Shown here piece by piece: positions 1 to 6,258 of a stretch of 6,836 nt of DNA (positions are counted from its first letter, which is position 1; each line of letters starts with the position of its first letter). The position numbers were made by a program, and so were the translations under genes. The notes beneath the pieces were generated by a model. That model searched no databases, had not been told where the DNA came from, and was given only the letters and a program-made list of their open reading frames with translations. Source of the DNA: a bacterium (GTDB lineage: Bacteria > Krumholzibacteriota > Krumholzibacteria > LZORAL124-64-63); NCBI GenBank assembly GCA_003646045.1, contig QNDV01000122.1, positions 1 to 6,836 on the forward strand, in the 5' to 3' direction.

Positions 1-798
1 CTGCTCTTCGGATTTGATCGCCCGGCCCTGGCGGCTGATCTCTATGTGGAGGCAGCCTCGGACTCGCTGGCCGTTGAAGAGGTCGCTTCACGCGCCCTCT
101 TCGGGGCCTATCTGACCTACCGTGACCCCCTGGCCCATCCCGACTCCGCTGCAGTGTTCGCAGCGCAACTGGAGGAGCGCTATCCCGATTCTCCCCAGGC
201 CTACGAAGTACGGCATGGCAGGGAGGGGGATCTGCTGGGCTATCTCATGGCTCGGCGCAGTGATGAGCAGGCCGAGGCCTATGCGGCCTTGAGCGACTCG
301 GCGCGGGCCGTGTTGGCCACCGGTCTTGTCGAGGGTACCGCTGGTGCCCTGATCGGGGTTCCGGGAATATCCGAAACGCGGCGGCGCATGGTCTATCTGC
401 AGCGTCGCGATTCCCTGGTTTTTGCGCCTACCGAGGACGAGCAGGCAGCGGCGGCACGTCGCCGGGATGAACACCTGGCCGGGATGCAACGGGCAGCGGC
501 AGCCGATACCCTGCAGTTCGCGGTACCGGATTCAGTTGATGTGGAGGGGAGCGCCGTTCCGGGGGCGGGCGCTGCGGTTCAGTCCACCGCCGGCGATGAA
601 GCGGCGCCTGGCGCTGGTGAATCGGAATCAACTGCCGCGGCAACAGGCCAGGATGATACCGCTGGCACCGATCGGGACGATACCGGCAAGGGCGACGAAG
701 TGGATGACGAAGAGGATGGCGCAGAGGATGACGCAGAGGATGACGAAGAGGAGCAACAGGAAGAGAAAAAGAAGGATGACGATCATGACCTCTGGTAG
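1..798 (+). CDS. Tetratricopeptide-like protein with acidic C-terminal tail (5' partial)
   Basis: The reading frame is open from the first base of the window, so the true start lies upstream; the GTG at 46 is probably internal. The visible 265 residues begin with alpha-helical sequence resembling the end of a tetratricopeptide array (about residues 5-85). This includes a segment ERYPDSPQA near 60-67, typical of the turn between repeats in outer-membrane or periplasmic TPR proteins. A less distinctive Ala/Arg-rich helical part follows (about 85-165), then a low-complexity Ala/Gly/Ser/Thr stretch, and finally a tail from about 219 made almost wholly of Asp and Glu with a KKK cluster, ending in Trp. 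TPR regions usually bind other proteins, so a scaffold or envelope-assembly role is possible, but no specific function can be named. The stop lies 23 bases before the preferred pyrK start, so the two genes are probably co-transcribed. Confidence is high that it is a gene and moderate for the TPR call. Confidence 0.75.
   Translation: MLFGFDRPALAADLYVEAASDSLAVEEVASRALFGAYLTYRDPLAHPDSAAVFAAQLEERYPDSPQAYEVRHGREGDLLGYLMARRSDEQAEAYAALSDSARAVLATGLVEGTAGALIGVPGISETRRRMVYLQRRDSLVFAPTEDEQAAAARRRDEHLAGMQRAAAADTLQFAVPDSVDVEGSAVPGAGAAVQSTAGDEAAPGAGESESTAAATGQDDTAGTDRDDTGKGDEVDDEEDGAEDDAEDDEEEQQEEKKKDDDHDLW
700..747 (+). repeat. Four 12-bp tandem units encoding acidic tetrapeptides
   Basis: Four consecutive 12-base units (700-711, 712-723, 724-735, 736-747) differ at only a few positions. 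They encode VDDE, EDGA, EDDA and EDDE in the acidic tail of the TPR-like protein. The unit length is a multiple of three, so gain or loss of a unit would keep the frame. This is seen directly in the sequence; slippage-driven length variation is an inference. Confidence 0.7.
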
Positions 799-821
799 CA
801 CCCGGCTGAACGGTGGCAGTC

Positions 822-1700
822 ATGCACCATGAACCGCAACGACCTGCAGGTGTGTGCTGCACGGGCCGGGTGACGGCCAATGCGGCTGTTTCCACCGGTC
901 TGATCCGTTTGGATCTCGAGTTGGAGATGCCGGCGGAGTTCCTGCCGGGCCAATTCGCCATGCTCAATCCGCAGCCTGGAAGCGCGGCCTTCGTGTTCAA
1001 CCGCCCGTTTTCCATCTACGGCATCGACGGCCAGGCCGTGTCTTTCCTGTACCGGATAGTGGGCCGTGGTACGGCGGCCATGGGTGAACTGGTCGGGGAG
1101 GACCGGGTAGGTTTCATGGGACCCCTGGGCAGACCGTTTCCGGTACGAGAGGATGATCGACCTGCCCTGCTGCTGGGTGGCGGTGTGGGGCTACCGCCGG
1201 TAGCTGCCTGGCTGGAGCGATGGGGCAGGGACGGGGACCTGGCCTGTTTCGGTGCCCGGGACGGCGGAGATGCACCCTGGCAACTGCTGGACGCCCGTTG
1301 GGGCGTCAGTGTGGACGAGGTAGCCGGTGTACCGGAAAACCGGACGGCGTTTCACGGACGGGTCACCGCACTGGGCGCCGACCGGGTGGCAGGCGTGAAG
1401 GGCCCGGGCCTGGTGCTGGCCTGTGGGCCGGTGCCGCTGCTCAAGGCGGCCCGGGATCTGGCGCGGGATATCGCCTGGGAATGCTGGCTCTCCCTGGAGG
1501 AACACATGGGATGCGGCTATGGCGTGTGCAAGGGCTGTGTGGTTCCGGTGCGAGTCGACGGACCGGATGACCGGACGTGGCGCAACGCGACCTGCTGTGA
1601 TGAAGGTCCCGTATTTGCCGCGGCGGACATCGCCTGGGAAAGATATGCGCTGCCATCGGTACCCGAGCCGGGGCCTGGCACTATGGAGGCCAAACCATGA
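822..1700 (+). CDS. pyrK: Dihydroorotate dehydrogenase (NAD+), electron transfer subunit PyrK
   Basis: This is the iron-sulfur flavoprotein subunit of class 1B dihydroorotate dehydrogenase. It takes electrons from PyrD and passes them via a 2Fe-2S cluster and FAD to NAD+ in the cytoplasm. From the ATG at 822 (292 aa) it shows the ferredoxin-reductase-like order: FAD-binding barrel with RPFSIY at 61-66 and YRIVGRGT at about 77-84, a nucleotide-binding domain with GGGVGLPP at 119-126 and ACGPVPLL at 200-207, then the C-terminal cluster domain. The cluster cysteines are C231, C236 and C239 (C-x4-C-x2-C) and C259 in CDEGPVF. C258 beside it is an extra cysteine. I chose ATG 822 because GGTGG lies 5 bases upstream; an in-frame GTG at 813 would add three residues. 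Length is slightly above the usual 250-270 aa. It overlaps pyrD by 4 bases, which suggests coupled translation of the two subunits. Confidence 0.93.
   Translation: MHHEPQRPAGVCCTGRVTANAAVSTGLIRLDLELEMPAEFLPGQFAMLNPQPGSAAFVFNRPFSIYGIDGQAVSFLYRIVGRGTAAMGELVGEDRVGFMGPLGRPFPVREDDRPALLLGGGVGLPPVAAWLERWGRDGDLACFGARDGGDAPWQLLDARWGVSVDEVAGVPENRTAFHGRVTALGADRVAGVKGPGLVLACGPVPLLKAARDLARDIAWECWLSLEEHMGCGYGVCKGCVVPVRVDGPDDRTWRNATCCDEGPVFAAADIAWERYALPSVPEPGPGTMEAKP
1685..1689 (+). promoter_or_regulatory. Shine-Dalgarno site of pyrD
   Basis: GGAGG lies 7 bases before the ATG at 1697, inside the last codons of pyrK. It supports the start that overlaps the pyrK stop as ATGA, rather than a later internal methionine. 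Confidence 0.75.
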
Positions 1701-2617
1701 CTCCGCCTGCCTGGTGGCGCACAGATCCCACCGAACCCTTTGTCCTTGGCCCCCGCGTCATGCCCGGCCGGATCTGGACCGCCTCGGGATGTTTCGGATA
1801 CGGCCTGAGTGCCCACGATGTGACTGCTCCCGGGGGACGCACACCGTACACAGGGCTCGGGGCGGTGGTTACCAAGACAGTTACGCCTACGCCGCGAGGG
1901 GGCAATCCCATGCCGCGCCTGGCCGAACTGCCCACCGGAGCCCTGAACAGCATCGGTCTGGAGAACGTGGGGCTGGATGCGTTCCTGGCCGACACCCTGC
2001 CTGAACTGGAACGGCGTGGTGTGCCCACGGTGGTCAGTCTGGCCGCCACGCAACCACAGGAATTCGGATCCATGTGCCAACGTCTGGCCGCAGTCGCCGC
2101 CGGCTTCGACCACTGGCACGGCGTGGAGTTGAATCTCAGTTGCCCCAACGTGGCCGAGGGCGGCCACGATTTCGGCAGCGATCCGGTGACGGTAGCGGCC
2201 TGCGTGGCGGCGGCGCGGCCCCATCTGCCGGATCGGGCCCTGCTGGCGAAGATCACCCCCAATGTCGCACGTATCGCGCCCCTGGCCTTGGCGGCGCAGG
2301 AAGCCGGCGTGGACGCCGTCAGCGCCATCAACACGGTGGTGGGGCTGGAAGTCGATCTGACTACGGGAAGGCCGGTGCTGCCCCGCCGTTTCGGGGGCTA
2401 CTCTGGCCCCGGTATTCTGCCCATCGCCTTGGCCAAGGTGGATGAACTCGTATCAAGTGGTGTCACCACGGTGGGGGTGGGGGGGATCTCCACGGGGGAC
2501 GATGCTCTCAGGTTTTTCGCGCTGGGCGTGGTGTCCGTGCAGGTGGGAACGGCCCTGATGCGGGATCCCATGGCAGCGGCAGGCATCGCGGCGGAACTGA
2601 CCCCTGCGGTTCGCTAG
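1697..2617 (+). CDS. pyrD: Dihydroorotate dehydrogenase (NAD+), catalytic subunit, class 1B
   Basis: This FMN-binding TIM-barrel enzyme oxidises dihydroorotate to orotate, the fourth step of de novo pyrimidine synthesis. The 306-residue length is normal for class 1. Motifs in order are TASGCFGYG (28-36), TKTVT (59-63, with the substrate/FMN lysine K60), NSIGLEN (84-90), ELNLSCPNV (144-152), LLAKITPNV (182-190), INTVVG (211-216), GGYSGPGILPIAL (233-245) and the FMN phosphate-binding GVGGIS (260-265) followed by VQVGTA (281-286). The catalytic base is C149; class 2 enzymes use Ser here, so the Cys together with the adjacent pyrK identifies the NAD-linked class 1B enzyme. There is no N-terminal membrane helix, in line with a cytoplasmic PyrK2-PyrD2 complex. 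The start overlaps the pyrK stop by 4 bases and has a GGAGG site. The stop overlaps that of the convergent gene. Confidence 0.96.
   Translation: MTPPAWWRTDPTEPFVLGPRVMPGRIWTASGCFGYGLSAHDVTAPGGRTPYTGLGAVVTKTVTPTPRGGNPMPRLAELPTGALNSIGLENVGLDAFLADTLPELERRGVPTVVSLAATQPQEFGSMCQRLAAVAAGFDHWHGVELNLSCPNVAEGGHDFGSDPVTVAACVAAARPHLPDRALLAKITPNVARIAPLALAAQEAGVDAVSAINTVVGLEVDLTTGRPVLPRRFGGYSGPGILPIALAKVDELVSSGVTTVGVGGISTGDDALRFFALGVVSVQVGTALMRDPMAAAGIAAELTPAVR
2614..2617. other. Convergent stop codons sharing CTAG
   Basis: The palindrome CTAG provides TAG for pyrD on the + strand (2615-2617) and TAG for the HemC-like gene on the - strand (2614-2616). The two coding regions overlap by 4 bases. There is no intergenic space, and no stem-loop terminator is evident nearby, so each transcript must run into the opposite gene to some extent. 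Confidence 0.9.
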
Positions 2618-3726
2618 GGCTGGTCTTCGTCGTCCTCGTCGTCCCCGGTTTTTTCCTTGGGCGGCTCGATGCCGGCCATGTTCTCCAGGTCGCGCAGACG
2701 CTCCAGATCATCCAGCTCATCGCTGTCATCGCCGAGAGTCCCGCTTTCGGTTTCATCCTCCACCAGGGCCAGATCCTCGGATTCCTCCTCGTCCGGTAAA
2801 CCGTCGGGGAAGTCGGCTTCGAGCAGGTCGGCAAAGGTTTCCACCGTGGAGAGGATCTGGGTGGCCAGTCCGTCGCCTACCATTTCGGCCTCGCCCAGAT
2901 CACCATCCACCGAGATGCGGTTGGCTCCCGAACCGGTGGCGCCCTCGATGGATATCTTGCTGCTTCTGACCCGGGCCAGAGCGCCCACGGGCAGGTCCTG
3001 GTCCGAGATCATGCGTCGGCAGAAGGCGTGCTCGGCTGTAAGTTCCGCCGCCGAGGCGGCCGAATGCAGGTCCGACAGCAACTCGCGGGCTTCGTGGTCA
3101 TTGGCGCGGCCAACGATGACGCGGGTGCCCTGGCCAGGGCCGGGCAGGATGAACTCGGGAGCGAAGATCTCCGCCACGATGCCCTGGATACCCAGGTCCT
3201 CGGTGACCGACGCGGGCATGACCAGGCCGTCGATCTCGTTCTCGCGCATATGGGTTTCCATGGCGCGCTCGACGCCGCCGCGCAGGATGTTGAAAGTCAG
3301 TTCGGGCCATAGCGCCTGCATCTGCGTCCGCGATCGTATGGACAGTACGCCGACGCGGCTGCCGGCGGGCATCTCGTCCATGATCAGGCCCTTGCGGTTC
3401 AGGAATGCATCAAAGGGCGTGGTCCGGTCCGGAACGCAGATCACGGCCAGGTCCTCGGGCAGGGGCAGAACCATGTCCGAAGCCTCGATCACCACCAGCC
3501 GTACCTGTTCGCGGCGCACGGCATCCTCGAGGTGCTCGACCTCGGTGCGGCAGGCGGCCAGGTAGGGCTCGTTCTCTTTTTCGGCATCGGTTACCGGCGA
3601 GGGCAGCAGACTCAACTGGCAGGTCAGGCGCGGTAGACGCTCCTGGATACGGTCGATGACCGCCTGGGCCTCGTTCCGGGCCAGGGTCGAGGAAAGGCTG
3701 CCAAAAATGAGGACCCGCGTTTTCAC
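2614..3726 (-). CDS. Divergent HemC-family protein (hydroxymethylbilane synthase-like) lacking the cofactor cysteine
   Basis: HemC joins four porphobilinogens into hydroxymethylbilane on a dipyrromethane cofactor. This 370-residue protein follows the HemC fold from end to end. Conserved landmarks are S13 and the N-terminal strand/helix, ASDMVLPLPEDLAV (82-95, against HSMKDVP..LP), DRTTPFDAF (100-108, against EREDPRDAF), PAGSRVG and SIRS (120-132), ILRGGV (147-152), LPGPGQG (194-200, against LPAVGQG), LTAEHAF (229-235) and DLPVGA (244-249, against CQVPIGA). Compared with E. coli HemC as I recall it, D84, R131 and R149 remain. The cofactor cysteine C242 is replaced by Q243. R11, K55, K59, K83, R132, R155 and R176 are replaced by Leu, Tyr, Ala, Ser, Ser, Ala and Asp. 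Residues 302-370 form an acidic extension ending in a GDDEDDEDQP run. Normal catalysis is therefore unlikely; a binding or other role is possible. The GTG start at 3726 has GAGGTGAT 6 bases upstream and lies 17 bases after the aminotransferase stop. No other heme gene is visible. Confidence 0.85.
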   Translation of the reverse strand: MKTRVLIFGSLSSTLARNEAQAVIDRIQERLPRLTCQLSLLPSPVTDAEKENEPYLAACRTEVEHLEDAVRREQVRLVVIEASDMVLPLPEDLAVICVPDRTTPFDAFLNRKGLIMDEMPAGSRVGVLSIRSRTQMQALWPELTFNILRGGVERAMETHMRENEIDGLVMPASVTEDLGIQGIVAEIFAPEFILPGPGQGTRVIVGRANDHEARELLSDLHSAASAAELTAEHAFCRRMISDQDLPVGALARVRSSKISIEGATGSGANRISVDGDLGEAEMVGDGLATQILSTVETFADLLEADFPDGLPDEEESEDLALVEDETESGTLGDDSDELDDLERLRDLENMAGIEPPKEKTGDDEDDEDQP

Positions 3727-3732
3727 TTATCC

Positions 3733-3740
3733 ATCACCTC
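3733..3740 (-). promoter_or_regulatory. Shine-Dalgarno site of the HemC-like gene
   Basis: On the - strand GAGGTGAT sits 6 bases before the GTG at 3726. It supports a GTG start and translation of this gene from the same mRNA as the aminotransferase gene, whose stop is at 3744-3746. Confidence 0.65.
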
Positions 3741-3743
3741 GTA

Positions 3744-4877
3744 TCAGGGATTGTCCACGGTGGCTGCCAGGTGCCGCGCCACCAGATCGCCGACCCGCTC
3801 GGCGTCGGCAAAGGGCAGGGCCGCGTGGATGGGCAGGATCAGTACCTCGCGTCCGGCACGTTCGGCCTGGACCAGTTCGCCGCTGACGCGACAATACTCT
3901 GCCAGTTCGTGACGGTGCAACGGTGGATCGTAATATACGGCGGTATCGATCCCGGCCTCGTCAAGGGTGGTAGCCAGGGCGGAGCGTTCGTTGCAGCGTA
4001 GCCAGTACTGGTGGTGGGCCGTCTTCATACCCTGGCCGGCGGGCAGGCGCACCCGATGGTTGGCCGGGATGTGACTGTCGTAGATTGCCGCCACCTGGTC
4101 GCGGTCCCGCTGTTCGTCCTCGAAACGACCACGGCGCACGCGGATGGCCATGGCCTGGATCTCGTCCAGGCGGCTGTTCCAGCCGGTGTAGAGATGACCG
4201 TTCATGCGCACGGTCTGGTGGGCGCGGATCCGGCGGATGCGCTCGGCATCGTCGGTGTCCCGGCACAGGACCAGTCCGCCGTCGCCGATGCCGGGCAGGT
4301 TCTTGGTGGGGTAGAAGCTGACAGTGTTGAGACGTCCGTAGGCTCCCACGGGCTTGCCGTCGTAGTAGGAACCGTACGCCTGGGCCATGTCCACCACCAC
4401 CTCCACGCCGTGACGGGCGGCGATCTCCTCGATGGGATGCATGTCGCAGGGGGCACCGAAGATGTGCACCGGTACGATGGCCCGCGTCTTGTCGGTGATG
4501 GCCGCCTCGAGCAGCTGCGGATCGATATTCAGGTCCTCGGGGCGGATATCCACGAAAACCGGCACCGCATCCAGCAGGACGATGGCTTCCATGGTGGCGT
4601 CGAAGGTGTAGGGGGTGGTGATCACTTCGTCGCCCGGGCGTACGCCTGCCATGGCGAGGGCCACGAAAAGGGCGCTGGATCCAGAGGCTACACCCACCGC
4701 GTCGGCGGCCCCGCAGTCCGCCGCCATCTCACTTTCGAGTTGGCGCACTTCCTCGCCGAGAATGAAGCTCCCCGACATGAGGATCCGCTCGAACTTCGCC
4801 ATGATCTCGTCCTTGCACGGGATCAGCGGAGTCACCAGGTCATACCGGCGTACACGGTTGTCCGAACGGTGGGTCAT
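3744..4877 (-). CDS. DegT/DnrJ/EryC1/StrS-family PLP-dependent sugar aminotransferase
   Basis: This is a fold-type I aminotransferase of the family that aminates nucleotide-bound keto-sugars, usually with glutamate as donor, in the cytoplasm. From the ATG at 4877 it has 377 residues, normal for the family. Visible features are SGSFILGEEV (35-44), the PLP phosphate-binding ASGSSAL (64-70), VHIFGAPCDM (137-146), VVVDMAQAYGS (160-170) with the pyridine-binding D163 and Q166, SFYPTKNL (187-194) with Schiff-base lysine K192, GDGG (198-201), NSRLDEIQA (234-242) and VYYDPPLHRHEL near 314-325. The SFYPTKNL..GDGG form resembles 3-keto-sugar aminotransferases (WbpE, FdtB type) more than ArnB, but the substrate cannot be fixed. 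I chose 4877 because a perfect AGGAGGT lies upstream. An in-frame ATG at 4922 (392 aa), with GAGGT 7 bases before it, is a real alternative. It follows ugd by about 55 bases. Confidence 0.92.
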   Translation of the reverse strand: MTHRSDNRVRRYDLVTPLIPCKDEIMAKFERILMSGSFILGEEVRQLESEMAADCGAADAVGVASGSSALFVALAMAGVRPGDEVITTPYTFDATMEAIVLLDAVPVFVDIRPEDLNIDPQLLEAAITDKTRAIVPVHIFGAPCDMHPIEEIAARHGVEVVVDMAQAYGSYYDGKPVGAYGRLNTVSFYPTKNLPGIGDGGLVLCRDTDDAERIRRIRAHQTVRMNGHLYTGWNSRLDEIQAMAIRVRRGRFEDEQRDRDQVAAIYDSHIPANHRVRLPAGQGMKTAHHQYWLRCNERSALATTLDEAGIDTAVYYDPPLHRHELAEYCRVSGELVQAERAGREVLILPIHAALPFADAERVGDLVARHLAATVDNP

Positions 4878-4886
4878 GGGGTCCTT

Positions 4887-4893
4887 ACCTCCT
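4887..4893 (-). promoter_or_regulatory. Shine-Dalgarno site supporting the aminotransferase start at 4877
   Basis: A full AGGAGGT on the - strand lies 9 bases before the ATG at 4877. A weaker GAGGT at 4930-4934 sits 7 bases before an in-frame ATG at 4922, so both starts could be used; the stronger match favours the shorter protein. Confidence 0.6.
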
Positions 4894-4932
4894 GCCTCGC
4901 GGGCGGGCAGCACCGGGTCCATGTCGGGGACC

Positions 4933-6258
4933 TCAGGCCTTGGCGGATGTGTGGTCGGCGCGACCGAAACAGTCGTAGATCAGGCCGTGCTTCTCCACAT
5001 GGGGGCGATCATACACATTGCGGCAGTCCAGGAAAGCGTTTCCTGACATGAGCTCCGCCAGGTGCGGGAAGTCGAGTTGGCGGTATGGATTCCACTCGGT
5101 GACAAGGATCACGATGTCCGCGTCGCGACTGGCATCGTAGGCCGATTCGCAGTAGGTGATGTCTTTCTGCACCTGCTTGAAGTTGTCCATGGCCGCCGGG
5201 TCATGGGCCCGCACGGTGCAGTCCGCGTCCCTGAGCAGTCGCACGAGTTCGAGGCTGGCCGCGGACCGTATGTCGTCGGTGTTGGGCTTGAAGGCCAGGC
5301 CGAACAGGGCGACGGTCTTGCCGGCGATGCCACCGGTCAACCGGTCCGCCTTGGCAAAGGCCCGTGCGGGCAGGTCGGCATTCACGCCGATGGCGGCCCG
5401 GACGATGGCCATGTCGGTGCCGGCCGACTCGGCGATGTGTACGATGGCGTTGGTGTCCTTGGGCAGGCAGCTGCCGCCGAAGCCCAGACCCGCATGCAGG
5501 AACTTGGACCCGATGCGCTTGTCCAGGCCCATGGACCGGGCCACGTCACGCACGTCGGCGCCCACGGCCTCGGCCAACGCGGCGATCTCGTTGATGAAGG
5601 AGATCTTCACGGCCAGGAAGGCGTTGGACGCGTACTTGATCAGCTCCGCCGTCTCGATGGTGGTCTTGACCATGGGCGTGTCCAGCAGGTAGAGCGGCCG
5701 ATAGATCTCGCGCATCAGTTCCTCCGAGCGCTCGGTCTCCGTGCCGATCACCACCCGGTCCGGGCGCATGAAGTCCTCGATGCTCGAACCCTCCCGCAGA
5801 AACTCGGGGTTGCTGGCCATGTCGAAAGGCAGATCCTGCTTGAGATTATCCTGGATGACCTTGGCCACACGACGGTTGGTGCCCACGGGGACCGTACTCT
5901 TGGTGACGATGACCTTGTAGCCGTCGAGCAGGGTGCCGATTTCCTCGCCTACCTTCAGGACGTATTGCAGGTCCGCTTCTCCCGAAGCGGATTGGGGCGT
6001 CTGCACGGCGATGAAGACCACGTCGGCATCCTGCATGCCCTCGGCCAGATCGGTGGTGAAGGCCAGCCGCTCCTCGTCCACGTTCTTCAGCACCAGGCGG
6101 TCCAGCCCCGGCTCGTAGAAGGGGATCACACCCTTGCGCAGGCCCGCGATGCGTTCGGCGTTGATGTCCACGCAGGTCACCTGATGACCGAAATCGGCCA
6201 TGCAGGCGCCGGAGACCAGACCGACGTAGCCCGTACCCACCATGCAGATGCGAATCAT
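4933..6258 (-). CDS. ugd: UDP-glucose 6-dehydrogenase
   Basis: This enzyme oxidises UDP-glucose to UDP-glucuronate with two NAD+, in the cytoplasm; the product feeds capsule, exopolysaccharide or further UDP-sugar synthesis. The 441-residue protein has the complete three-part layout. The N-terminal Rossmann domain has GTGYVG at 8-13 and an acidic D31 after the second strand. TKSTVPVGT (119-127) and NPEFLREG (150-157) follow. The central dimer helix carries IKYASNAFLAVK (207-218) with K208 and N212. Catalytic C264 lies in GFGGSCLPKD (259-268), and the C-terminal UDP-binding domain has FKPNTDDIRSA (323-333). The central helix is of the Ugd/TuaD type, not the WbpA/WecC type that acts on N-acetylated sugars, which supports UDP-glucose as substrate. 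The ATG overlaps the stop of the upstream SDR gene (ATGA) and has AAGGAG 5 bases before it. Confidence 0.95.
   Translation of the reverse strand: MIRICMVGTGYVGLVSGACMADFGHQVTCVDINAERIAGLRKGVIPFYEPGLDRLVLKNVDEERLAFTTDLAEGMQDADVVFIAVQTPQSASGEADLQYVLKVGEEIGTLLDGYKVIVTKSTVPVGTNRRVAKVIQDNLKQDLPFDMASNPEFLREGSSIEDFMRPDRVVIGTETERSEELMREIYRPLYLLDTPMVKTTIETAELIKYASNAFLAVKISFINEIAALAEAVGADVRDVARSMGLDKRIGSKFLHAGLGFGGSCLPKDTNAIVHIAESAGTDMAIVRAAIGVNADLPARAFAKADRLTGGIAGKTVALFGLAFKPNTDDIRSAASLELVRLLRDADCTVRAHDPAAMDNFKQVQKDITYCESAYDASRDADIVILVTEWNPYRQLDFPHLAELMSGNAFLDCRNVYDRPHVEKHGLIYDCFGRADHTSAKA

Noticed and set aside
428..1015. - strand frame with repeated HPLR units
   Set aside because: The repeat is the reverse complement of the 12-bp acidic repeat of the TPR-like gene; it crosses into pyrK on the other strand and has no domain.
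2657..3565. Ser/Arg-rich + strand open frame opposite the HemC-like gene
   Set aside because: The opposite strand aligns to HemC along its length. This frame's Ser/Arg runs are the complement of Asp/Glu codons in the acidic tail.
2614..3726. Calling this gene a normal hydroxymethylbilane synthase (hemC)
   Set aside because: Fold-level similarity is strong, but the cofactor cysteine and most chain-binding basic residues are missing, so the standard function is not supported.
3723..3734. ATG at 3734 (- strand) as an upstream start of the HemC-like gene or a leader peptide
   Set aside because: It is out of frame and stops after three codons (ATG GAT AAG TGA); the in-frame GTG at 3726 fits the ribosome-binding site.
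3744..4877. Assigning the aminotransferase as ArnB of the Ara4N pathway because ugd is adjacent
   Set aside because: The lysine region reads SFYPTKNL..GDGG rather than the ArnB-type SFHAIKN form, and no ArnA or ArnC homologue is in view.
4011..5051. Long + strand open frame opposite the aminotransferase gene
   Set aside because: It is antisense to a full-length conserved gene, has a low-complexity His/Gly/Val composition and no plausible ribosome-binding site or domain.
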